Positions 1 through 7,192 of a DNA stretch of 64,000 nucleotides are shown here, one piece after another; positions within the stretch are counted from its first letter, which is position 1, and every line of letters starts with the position of its first letter. The notes below the pieces were generated by a model. It was not told where the DNA came from and searched no databases. It saw only the letters and a list, made by a program, of their open reading frames with translations. A program made the translations under genes and the position numbers. The DNA is from a virus, in the IMG/VR virus record IMGVR_UViG_3300047198_000026, positions 38,593-102,592 of that record. One strand, given 5' to 3'.

Positions 1-195
1 AATTTACCTGAGTGTCAAGGCTGTGAATTTATAACCTTTTGTCAAGGTGGTTGTCCTTATAGTCGTAAGTTGACTTACGGAACTTACGACAAGAGAACTC
101 CATTTTGTGAGGAGCTGAAAACTCTTTACCCAAGGGTGCTTGAATTGGCTAAAAAATGGAAAGAATACCAAGAACGTATAATGAAAGGAGAATAA
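1..195 (+). CDS. Radical SAM/SPASM protein, C-terminal fragment (cut by window edge)
   Basis: The open frame enters from the left edge and encodes the last 64 residues of a SPASM protein. It has the cysteine pattern CQGC, FCQGGCPY and PFC typical of the auxiliary Fe-S cluster domain. It closely parallels the C-terminus of the radical SAM gene at 4279-5313 (NLPECQGC, GTYDK, TPFCE), so the two are paralogues. The N-terminal catalytic half lies outside the window. The next gene starts three bases after the stop, so they probably share a transcript. Substrate unknown. Confidence 0.85.
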   Translation, partial: NLPECQGCEFITFCQGGCPYSRKLTYGTYDKRTPFCEELKTLYPRVLELAKKWKEYQERIMKGE

Positions 196-197
196 AT

Positions 198-1373
198 ATG
201 TTAGTTTCCAATGCGTCATTAAACTTGACTCAAGAATGTAATTTAAGATGTGAATATTGTTTTACGTATGGGCACACATCTAAACGGATGAGTTGGGCTG
301 TCGCAAAAAAGAGCGTAGATTTTCTTTTCAATAATGCTAAACGTACAAAAGAAAATAAAATGGTTAGAATAGATTTTTGGGGAGGGGAGCCACTATTAGA
401 ATGGAATTTGTTGAAGAAGATAACTTTGTATGCAGAAAGTGTATCGAAAAGAACCACCATTCCTGTGCATTTTGGTGGAACGACCAATGGTACACTCCTA
501 ACTGAAGAGAAATTTACATTTTTGGGAAAACATGGTATTAAGTTTTTGGTATCTCTTGATGGCACGGCAGAAAGTCACAATAAATATAGGGTATTTAGAT
601 CTGGTAGGGGGTCTCACGCTCTAATAGTAAAAAATATGAAGAAGGTTTTGAAGAAATGGCCTGATTATGCTGTAAGATTATCCCCTTATCCAGAAAGTAT
701 TAAACGATTTTATAACGACATTAAATTCTTAATAGATCTGGGTTTTAGGAATGTAATGTATAGTCCTGTATTTGAGGCAAACTGGAAAGAGAAAGATTGG
801 AATAAATGGGAAGATGAAGGTTATAAAGTAGTGGATTTATTATCCGAAAAGAAGAGAGAAGGGATCAATATTTTTATTCATCAGTTTGATGAATTTTGTG
901 GTCAGGAGTTGGATCAAAAATACCCTTGTGGAGCGGGGAGGCATTATATTGGGATTGACATAGATGGAGGAATATATCCTTGTCATCGATTTTGTAAATT
1001 TGATGGAAAATCTTGGAAAGAAAAGGAAACTTGTATCGGTCATGTAGACTTGGGTATCATTAATCTTGAATTTATAGATAGGTTTATTAATTTTAAAACC
1101 TGTGAAGGATGCGAGTTTGCTAACACTACTCCTTGCTGTGGTGGTTGCCCAGCGACTAATTATGATCTCACAGGAGATATAAATACACCCACAGATAAGA
1201 ATTGTAGATGGATTAAGGTACAAACCAAAATTTCCAGATACATGATGGAGAAAGAAAATCTGAAAAGAACAACCCCACAAGCGGTTATGGATTTATTAAG
1301 ACGGCTTGAAATGCGGGTGGAGCAAATAGAAAAATATATCGAGGATAAAAACAATTTATCCACGGTTACTTGA
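198..1373 (+). CDS. Radical SAM/SPASM enzyme (391 aa)
   Basis: The N-terminus has the radical SAM [4Fe-4S] motif C14-x3-C18-x2-C21 (ECNLRCEYC), followed by WGGEPLLEW, the glycine-rich AdoMet motif. The C-terminal third has a SPASM-type cysteine set (YPCGAG, IYPCHRF, CEGCEF, CCGGCPA, NCRW), expected to bind auxiliary Fe-S clusters. Such enzymes usually modify peptides or proteins. The ATG at 198 is preferred over one 42 bases upstream because AAAGGAG lies eight bases before it. The last 45 residues look like an amphipathic helix. It is a paralogue of the next gene, with two almost identical DNA stretches. No RRE domain is recognised. Target unknown; the Cys-rich tail protein is a candidate. 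Confidence 0.93.
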   Translation: MLVSNASLNLTQECNLRCEYCFTYGHTSKRMSWAVAKKSVDFLFNNAKRTKENKMVRIDFWGGEPLLEWNLLKKITLYAESVSKRTTIPVHFGGTTNGTLLTEEKFTFLGKHGIKFLVSLDGTAESHNKYRVFRSGRGSHALIVKNMKKVLKKWPDYAVRLSPYPESIKRFYNDIKFLIDLGFRNVMYSPVFEANWKEKDWNKWEDEGYKVVDLLSEKKREGINIFIHQFDEFCGQELDQKYPCGAGRHYIGIDIDGGIYPCHRFCKFDGKSWKEKETCIGHVDLGIINLEFIDRFINFKTCEGCEFANTTPCCGGCPATNYDLTGDINTPTDKNCRWIKVQTKISRYMMEKENLKRTTPQAVMDLLRRLEMRVEQIEKYIEDKNNLSTVT

Positions 1374-1416
1374 GCTTGCTGAAAAGTGGAAGAGATATCA
1401 GGAGCATATGTTGTAA
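1369..1416 (+). pseudogene. Relic of a SPASM gene 3' end
   Basis: Read from 1369, this stretch encodes LELAEKWKRYQEHML followed by TAA. It aligns with the end of the truncated SPASM protein at the left edge (LELAKKWKEYQER). It overlaps the stop codon of the preceding gene and has no start of its own. The simplest reading is the leftover 3' end of a former paralogue, marking an old duplication or deletion junction in the radical SAM array. Confidence 0.7.
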
Positions 1417-1487
1417 GGAGTCATGAAACGGTAGAATTTATTCCTCCAGATGGGAGCTTTTTCAATTATTTTAATTAGAGAGGGAAT

Positions 1488-2738
1488 ATGACTGAATTTC
1501 CAATTACCAGATGTAGTATTAATTTGACTAGGGCCTGCAATCTTAAGTGTGCCTTTTGCTTTACCTACGGATGCCGTCCTGGCAGAATGGGATGGGAAAC
1601 GGCCAAGAGATCGGTCGACTTCCTATTTCACAATGCCGAGAAGGCCACCATCCAAGAAGGAAAGACTGTTGAGATAGGATTTTGGGGAGGGGAGCCACTA
1701 TTAGAATGGGAATTATTGAAGAGGATAACCCTGTATGCGAAGAAGACGAAACCCCCATCAGTGAATCTGATGTTTGGTGGAACGACCAATGGTACACTCC
1801 TGACCCCTGACAAATTTGCCTTCCTGGATGAACACAAGATATTCTTTATGGTCAGTATAGACGGGCAAGAGAAGAGCCACAACCTATACCGTAAGTTCCA
1901 TGATGGAAGGGGTTCACATTCAGTGGTAATGAAGAACCTGGAGTCCATCCTAAAGAAATGGCCTTTCTATAGAGCCCGGTTGTCTCCCAGTGTGGAAACA
2001 GTCCCTGACTTCTTTGAGAATATGAAATACCTCTTTGACTTTGGATTCGAATATGTTATGTTCTCTCCTGTCTATGAAGGCAATTGGACTCCTGAGGTGT
2101 GGAAGACATATGAGGACCAATGTAAGTTGGTAGTGGATTACATGGTGTCAGAGAAGGCCAAGGGAAGGAATTTGAAAGTAGAACACTTCGAATCCTATAA
2201 GGGTTCTGACAATTCTAAATGGCCATGTGGGGCTGGAAGGTTCTATGCGGGAATAGACATTGATGGGGCCATCTATCCTTGCCACAGATTTAACAAGTTT
2301 AATGACATGCGACCATGGACTGAAAAGGAAGTTTGTATTGGACATGTGGATGTTGGAATCACCAAACCAGACTTTAGAAAGTTATTCACCACAGACTGGA
2401 AGCCTGAATGTGGAGAGTGTCCAAGACTTAAGGACACACCTTGTCATGGGGGATGTTACGCAGTGAACTTCGACTTTACAGGAAAGATTAATACACCCCA
2501 TCTAGGACTTTGTTCCTATGTTGAGATGCAAAGAAATGTCTCAAAATACTTGGAAGAGAAACTTCCTTCCCCACCCCAACAGGGAACAAGGGGTTGTATT
2601 TGTTATAATATGTGTTACGCTGAGGGAACAGACCAAGAGATTACTCATAGGGACAAATCGAATGATATGACGTGCGTGTGCTATAACGCCCAATATAATG
2701 GGCCTTTGGATGAGAAAATTGCTAGGAGGCTTATATAA
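1488..2738 (+). CDS. Radical SAM/SPASM enzyme with repeat-like C-terminal tail (416 aa)
   Basis: It has radical SAM cysteines C17-x3-C21-x2-C24, FWGGEPLLEW near residue 70, and a SPASM region with WPCGAG, IYPCHRF, CGECPR, CHGGCYA and LCSY. Unlike its neighbour at 198-1373, it ends in about 48 extra residues carrying two Cys motifs: C370-I-C-Y-N-M-C-Y377 and C396-V-C-Y-N-A-Q-Y403. These match the repeat unit of the tail protein at 7193-9058 (unit 12 has CYNTCYG; the last unit ends in QY). I infer that the tail is a substrate mimic, docking element or self-modified segment, and that this enzyme modifies the virion repeats. AGAGGGA precedes the ATG. The next gene starts immediately after the stop. 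Confidence 0.93.
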   Translation: MTEFPITRCSINLTRACNLKCAFCFTYGCRPGRMGWETAKRSVDFLFHNAEKATIQEGKTVEIGFWGGEPLLEWELLKRITLYAKKTKPPSVNLMFGGTTNGTLLTPDKFAFLDEHKIFFMVSIDGQEKSHNLYRKFHDGRGSHSVVMKNLESILKKWPFYRARLSPSVETVPDFFENMKYLFDFGFEYVMFSPVYEGNWTPEVWKTYEDQCKLVVDYMVSEKAKGRNLKVEHFESYKGSDNSKWPCGAGRFYAGIDIDGAIYPCHRFNKFNDMRPWTEKEVCIGHVDVGITKPDFRKLFTTDWKPECGECPRLKDTPCHGGCYAVNFDFTGKINTPHLGLCSYVEMQRNVSKYLEEKLPSPPQQGTRGCICYNMCYAEGTDQEITHRDKSNDMTCVCYNAQYNGPLDEKIARRLI

Positions 2739-3545
2739 GTGATAGCCATTCTTATTCAAAAAGAGCCCTATCCTATCCATGAGGGCCATAAGGCCGTAAT
2801 CAACTATGCCCGGTCTTTGGGTGATCCGATAGTTATTATGCCCCCTCACGCAGGTATGTGGCATAAATACCTAAAAGGGGGAATAGAGGAAGTAGGAGAA
2901 GAGAATATTGATGTTAGGATAAACTCTATAAAAGAATTAGGTATTCCAGTTGAGCGAATGCGCCCTGTCTCGGTTCACAAGGATATAAGACAAAAGGCAT
3001 TAGATTTTGCCTCTGCCTTTATGGAACCTTATAAAGACACATTAATTTTAGACAGGTATATTCAAGTGGCAACCTTGCTTGTGGCAGGGACACACCTAAG
3101 ACGTAAGATATGGAAAGACCAGATGTTGAAGTCCAAAATCCCCATTGAAGCCGCGGCTAGGGGTCCGTCAGTGATATCCTTCTTTCTTGCCCAAGTAAAT
3201 CCCAAGTTGGGTAGGCCCCCTTGTTATGTGTACCCTAAAATAGTTAAAGACCCTCGTACAGGAATTCAATTCCAGAGTTCTATAAATCAGATTTTGGGTT
3301 CACACAGGCCAGCCTTAGAAAGACTTCCCATGGTGCTTGGAGAATTTAAGGATAGGTTGAAAGTGGGAAGAAATTTAGAATTAGAGAAGGAGATTAATGG
3401 ATCTTACTACTATACTCCCTGGAAAATCCAGGAGATTGCTGTGTTTGAAGGGGGTATGGTTCCTGGAAGATTAGAAGTTGTATCCTTTAGGTTTCCCTGT
3501 TTAAGAGGGAGTATACTAATTGAGGTAACTGAGTATTATCAGTAA
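2739..3545 (+). CDS. HxGH nucleotidyltransferase-fold protein, pantothenate-synthetase-like
   Basis: The beginning (AILIQKEPYPIHEGHKAV) fits the nucleotidyltransferase Rossmann fold with H14-E-G-H17 as the HxGH signature. The 268-residue length is close to pantothenate synthetase (PanC). PIVKD-like and TGIQFQSSIN segments sit where PanC has its RE-GLAMSSRN loop. PanC ligates pantoate to beta-alanine through an adenylate. The match is partial, so another adenylate- or cytidylate-forming ligase is possible. The start is GTG directly after the upstream TAA, with GGAGG inside the previous gene. Its place between radical SAM genes suggests a role in the same pathway (inference). Confidence 0.6.
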   Translation: MIAILIQKEPYPIHEGHKAVINYARSLGDPIVIMPPHAGMWHKYLKGGIEEVGEENIDVRINSIKELGIPVERMRPVSVHKDIRQKALDFASAFMEPYKDTLILDRYIQVATLLVAGTHLRRKIWKDQMLKSKIPIEAAARGPSVISFFLAQVNPKLGRPPCYVYPKIVKDPRTGIQFQSSINQILGSHRPALERLPMVLGEFKDRLKVGRNLELEKEINGSYYYTPWKIQEIAVFEGGMVPGRLEVVSFRFPCLRGSILIEVTEYYQ

Positions 3546-3565
3546 CAGGATGGAGGAACTAAGAG

Positions 3566-4282
3566 ATGTTTCAGTTAAAGGGTTGTTCAAGGTTAATACC
3601 TAGGGGAGGAGTTGTCATTCGTGGGATGTCCTATATAGACGTCAATGATGTCCTTCTTGAAGACAGGATGGCAACTAAGAAGTTTTTCGCTGAAGATTAT
3701 GAGTACGGTGAGGCCGTTAGGAGAGGGTTAGCTCATTATAGAACTATGGAAATAGGTAGGCAATTTATTGTTTACGTTTATAAAAATCTGGACCTTCTAG
3801 GATGCCTCCTAAGTTTTGAACTACTTAATAACATGGATGGATATGGTAAGGGAGACTTTAATCATTCCCAATTAATCTATCCTAAATACAGGCATACCCA
3901 ATTTTCTAGGTACTCATCACTAAACTTTAGGCACATGATGTTCCGGTCTGGAGTAGCCAATAAAATATATGTCTATGCTCCCTCTTCTAGATCAAAATCG
4001 CATTCCTTTCTAGATGCGATGGATGTGTCTAAAATGCCTTGTGCATCAGGATTACCATTTGAATTTATTGATATCCGATTTTCGGAGCACATCTCAGTTT
4101 CAAAAAGATTACATCTTGAGGGAGTCCCTTTTCTTATTCTGGAATTTGATGGTGAGAAATATAGGAAGCTGACTTTAGATGATTTTGCAGAGAGTGTCCC
4201 CAATAAGGGTAAGGAACTTGTAGCCCAGTGGTTATCTGAGGCCGACCATGCGTCTGAATTGGTCAGAGGAGAGGTAAAATGA
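3566..4282 (+). CDS. Hypothetical protein in the radical SAM cluster
   Basis: A 238-residue soluble protein with no family I can name. Features include an IRGMSYIDVNDVLLEDR segment, a central YPKYRHTQFSRYSSLNFRHM stretch and a VPFLILEFDG strand. There is no signal peptide or membrane segment. The alternation of strands and the YRH...LNFRHM motif could fit a GNAT-like acyltransferase fold, but no acetyl-CoA loop is clear. GGAGGAAC lies upstream of the ATG. The 3' end overlaps the next radical SAM gene (ATGATG), implying translational coupling and a shared job. Confidence 0.75.
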   Translation: MFQLKGCSRLIPRGGVVIRGMSYIDVNDVLLEDRMATKKFFAEDYEYGEAVRRGLAHYRTMEIGRQFIVYVYKNLDLLGCLLSFELLNNMDGYGKGDFNHSQLIYPKYRHTQFSRYSSLNFRHMMFRSGVANKIYVYAPSSRSKSHSFLDAMDVSKMPCASGLPFEFIDIRFSEHISVSKRLHLEGVPFLILEFDGEKYRKLTLDDFAESVPNKGKELVAQWLSEADHASELVRGEVK

Positions 4283-5313
4283 TGCCTGCGTTGATGCTAT
4301 ATATAAATATCTCTAATGCTTGTAATCGGCAGTGTGATCATTGCTATTCCTCCAATACTGGTGAGAAGATGAGTAAAGAAACAGTTGGGGAAGTGGTTAA
4401 GTGGGCTAAAGGTATTTGCGAGGAGGAGAAAGTTAAATATCTCAAATTAATTTTCTTAGGAGGGGAACCTCTAAATAATATAGATAACCTTTTGCTGATG
4501 GTTGACTTATTCAATAAGCACCTTCCTCAGCTTCAAGATCCTTTTTGGGATACTAAGTATATGTTGTCCACGAATGGTGATTTGATCACTGATTCTATTC
4601 TAAGAGAACTGAAGAGCAGGAGAATTTGGGTATCGCTGAATCCGTCAAACAGTAGTATGGGAGACCTTGAAGATAAGATATTAAAGGTTAAAGAAGTGAA
4701 TGGAGGGTGTGCATTACTTACGGTGTTAAACGACGCGAATTTGCCAAGAGCCGTGGATCTGGCTAAATTGGCAGTTAGGCATGCCTGTTTTATTAGAATG
4801 AATAGGATGTTTCAAGGGTCATCAGATCCAGAATACATTAGAGAGTACGGTAGTCAATTGGGCAAAATGATGGACATCTTCCTTGCTGCCAAGAGGGTAG
4901 CCTGGCCTAACTGGATGGTAGATTCTACTATGCCTGTAAGGTTTGCTGACATTTATTCCCAGACAACCAGAAATTGTTATTCTTGTGGTGAGTGGCTCTT
5001 TACCATCGATTGGGATGGGATGATAAGAAGTTGTAACGCTGATCCTGATACGGTTATTGGGTATATTAGAACTCACAAGCATAGGAAGGATTTTAAATTC
5101 CCCCATAGGTGGAGTGCTGCAAATCTTCCAGAGTGTCAAGGCTGTAAGTGGATTGTTTTGTGTCAGGGTGGATGCCCTTACTGTAGAAAAGTAGCGTATG
5201 GTACGTACGACAAGAAAACTCCATTTTGTGAGGTGCACAGGGATATCTGGCCTAAACTTATGGAACTTACGGAGAGATGGAAATTAAGTCATAGTGGGTT
5301 GTTTACACGATGA
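4279..5313 (+). CDS. Radical SAM/SPASM enzyme (344 aa)
   Basis: C15-x3-C19-x2-C22 (ACNRQCDHC) binds the catalytic cluster, and FLGGEPL is the AdoMet-contacting motif. The C-terminus has CYSCGEW, RSCNADP, CQGCKW, CQGGCPYC and PFCEVH, a full SPASM set. It belongs to a different subgroup from the genes at 198 and 1488 and is the paralogue of the truncated gene at the left edge. The start overlaps the previous stop. It is followed by a homing endonuclease and then the tail protein genes, making it the nearest radical SAM gene to the Cys-rich tail protein. Substrate unknown. Confidence 0.93.
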   Translation: MMPALMLYINISNACNRQCDHCYSSNTGEKMSKETVGEVVKWAKGICEEEKVKYLKLIFLGGEPLNNIDNLLLMVDLFNKHLPQLQDPFWDTKYMLSTNGDLITDSILRELKSRRIWVSLNPSNSSMGDLEDKILKVKEVNGGCALLTVLNDANLPRAVDLAKLAVRHACFIRMNRMFQGSSDPEYIREYGSQLGKMMDIFLAAKRVAWPNWMVDSTMPVRFADIYSQTTRNCYSCGEWLFTIDWDGMIRSCNADPDTVIGYIRTHKHRKDFKFPHRWSAANLPECQGCKWIVLCQGGCPYCRKVAYGTYDKKTPFCEVHRDIWPKLMELTERWKLSHSGLFTR

Positions 5314-5323
5314 GAGGAAAAAT

Positions 5324-5743
5324 ATGGACAATAAATATGTAGCAGGCTTGTTTGATGGAGAAGGGTACATAACAATATCTAGGTATAAAAGACCAGAAAC
5401 CGGTACCATGCACTATAGTCCTCAAATTGGAATATCAATGTGTTGGAAACCAACTCTAGAAGAGATGAAAGAACAGTTTGGTGGGTCTCTTCGTAAGCAC
5501 AAGTTGTTGAAAGGGAAGACGATCTGGAGATGGGTAATCTATAATGGACAGGCCAAGAACTTTTTAGAAGTCATCCTACCTGAACTAAGGGAAAAGAGGT
5601 CTCAGGCAGTTCTAATTATGGATTATTATATAAATCTTGAATCTAGGGGTAAGTCTAAAATTCGGTTATCCGAGTCTGAAGTTGGAACTAGAGAGAAGTA
5701 CTATCGCGATCTCAAAGGTCTAAAGAAAATGGAGTGGGTGTAA
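5324..5743 (+). CDS. LAGLIDADG-type homing endonuclease
   Basis: The N-terminus YVAGLFDGEGYI is a canonical LAGLIDADG helix with the catalytic acidic residue. At 139 residues with a single motif, it should act as a homodimer. It is freestanding, with no intron signs around it. GAGGAAA precedes the chosen ATG; an in-frame upstream ATG lacks a good site. It sits between the radical SAM cluster and the tail genes, and its stop overlaps the next ATG. Such genes are selfish elements that cut intron- or gene-less alleles. Confidence 0.85.
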   Translation: MDNKYVAGLFDGEGYITISRYKRPETGTMHYSPQIGISMCWKPTLEEMKEQFGGSLRKHKLLKGKTIWRWVIYNGQAKNFLEVILPELREKRSQAVLIMDYYINLESRGKSKIRLSESEVGTREKYYRDLKGLKKMEWV

Positions 5744-6465
5744 TGTCCTGGCAGAAGGCATGGCCAAAGGTCTGGGCAGCGGCTGCCACATGTGCTGTTG
5801 ATGTAGTTAGTGGAAGCACAGAGCAGATACGGGCCAACTGGAAAGCAATAGAAGACTGGACTAAGAAGGGTCACTATAATATGGACAACGTGACCAGCGC
5901 TGGAGCCCACGTATTGGGACAAGTAGGAACTCTGGCAGTGTCCTCTACCTCTCAAATTGCTACCATATCAGCCCCGGGAACGGGAGCATGGGCTTGGGAT
6001 ACAACGAAAGGGGAATTACAGATTCTAACGTCAGGAGGAGTTTGGGAAAGTGCCACCGCTTCAGCCTTCTCAAGAGTGAGAAAAGTCCATACGGGGATTT
6101 CAATACCAGATTCAATTTGGACATCAGTACCTTGGTATGACTCTACTGCTCAAAGAACCTACGACGGACTATCCGAATTTGGAAGTTATACAGTATTTAC
6201 TGCAATTAACGCTGGTTACTATTTAGTTCGAGCATCTGCCCACTGGGCTGCTGCTACAACCGATTACCAAAAAGCTATTGGGATTTTTAATGGTGCCTAT
6301 GCTACTGCAATAGGAAGACGGTTTAGTAGGTGGAAGAGGACCACTTCGGTAGTTGATGTTGTTCAGATGGCTGTAGGTGACCAACTCTCAATAAAGTGTT
6401 GGCAAAATAGTGGGGTAGCCTCTAGTATTGATGAGGCTAAATTGAGCATCACGAGGTTGAGTTAA
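5743..6465 (+). CDS. C1q-like virion/tail protein 1
   Basis: A 240-residue protein sharing its N-terminal layout (NWKAIEDW, then GAHVLGQVG) with the next two genes. Its second half has F-x-A-x-x-A-GYYLVRASAHW, the strand signature of C1q/TNF-like beta-sandwich domains common in phage fibres. It ends in a strand (KLSITRLS) like its paralogues. The ATG overlaps the previous stop (TAATG) with GGAG eight bases upstream; a GTG nine bases earlier is less likely. Likely a trimeric tail or fibre component. Confidence 0.75.
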   Translation: MSWQKAWPKVWAAAATCAVDVVSGSTEQIRANWKAIEDWTKKGHYNMDNVTSAGAHVLGQVGTLAVSSTSQIATISAPGTGAWAWDTTKGELQILTSGGVWESATASAFSRVRKVHTGISIPDSIWTSVPWYDSTAQRTYDGLSEFGSYTVFTAINAGYYLVRASAHWAAATTDYQKAIGIFNGAYATAIGRRFSRWKRTTSVVDVVQMAVGDQLSIKCWQNSGVASSIDEAKLSITRLS

Positions 6466-6466
6466 A

Positions 6467-7183
6467 ATGAGCTGGGACGCAAGTGTACCTATTAGTGGAA
6501 CACGAATTGTTGATATCCCTACTGTACATGGAGCTAATTGGACTGCCATTTCAGACACTTGGGGATTGGAGCATCAAGTATGGTCAGTGGTTGCATCAGG
6601 ACGACATAAGCCAGGAATATCTGGGTTAGTTGGTTCTATAGCATCTTCGGCATTACCCCTAACTGCTGAGGAAGGATGTGTGGTTCTTGATGATGCCTCC
6701 TCTGGAGTGGGATGGGTTTATTCTGGGGGCAAATGGCAAATGCCCTCCTCAGGATTTGCCACCGTTCGTGTACATGTTTATAGAGGAACTAACCAGACCA
6801 TATCCGCGGGAACTACTGCCACAGTGGGATTTTCCACCTCAGGAGTGGACAGTATGGCATCATTTAATACTACAACGTTTACCTTTACATCTCCCGCAGA
6901 CGGCTACTATCTAGTGAATCCCGTAATCAGTCTCACTCCAGATGTGGCAAACAAAGCAGTTTACCTTCAGGTTCAACATCTGGATTCTCTAGGTACTATT
7001 CGGTATACAGTAACAGAGAGCAAAGGGACTTTGTCCACAGATGAATTCAGCATGGAGGTTTCACCCGTTCTTTATCTATCAGCAGGAGATTTGATTAAGA
7101 TAACATTCTATCATAATTCAACGTCAATGGCCATTCAGGGAGGAGCAGAACGCACCTTCCTTGATATTTACCGTATGTCATAA
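6467..7183 (+). CDS. C1q-like virion/tail protein 2
   Basis: A 238-residue paralogue of the flanking proteins. The N-terminus has IPTVHGANWTAISDTWGLEH and a GRHKPGISG segment. A C1q-like half follows, with FTSPADGYYLVNPVISL and the LSAGDLIKITFY strand pair, ending FLDIYRMS. The ATG follows the previous TAA by one base. It lacks the Cys-rich insertion of the next gene and so gives a baseline for the uninterrupted fold. Predicted virion surface protein. Confidence 0.75.
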   Translation: MSWDASVPISGTRIVDIPTVHGANWTAISDTWGLEHQVWSVVASGRHKPGISGLVGSIASSALPLTAEEGCVVLDDASSGVGWVYSGGKWQMPSSGFATVRVHVYRGTNQTISAGTTATVGFSTSGVDSMASFNTTTFTFTSPADGYYLVNPVISLTPDVANKAVYLQVQHLDSLGTIRYTVTESKGTLSTDEFSMEVSPVLYLSAGDLIKITFYHNSTSMAIQGGAERTFLDIYRMS

Positions 7184-7192
7184 GGAGTGTAA

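Noticed and set aside
1443-1466. Terminator between the two type B radical SAM genes (CTCC-GGGAG followed by T5).
   Set aside because: The stem is only four or five base pairs with a short T-run; too weak to claim.
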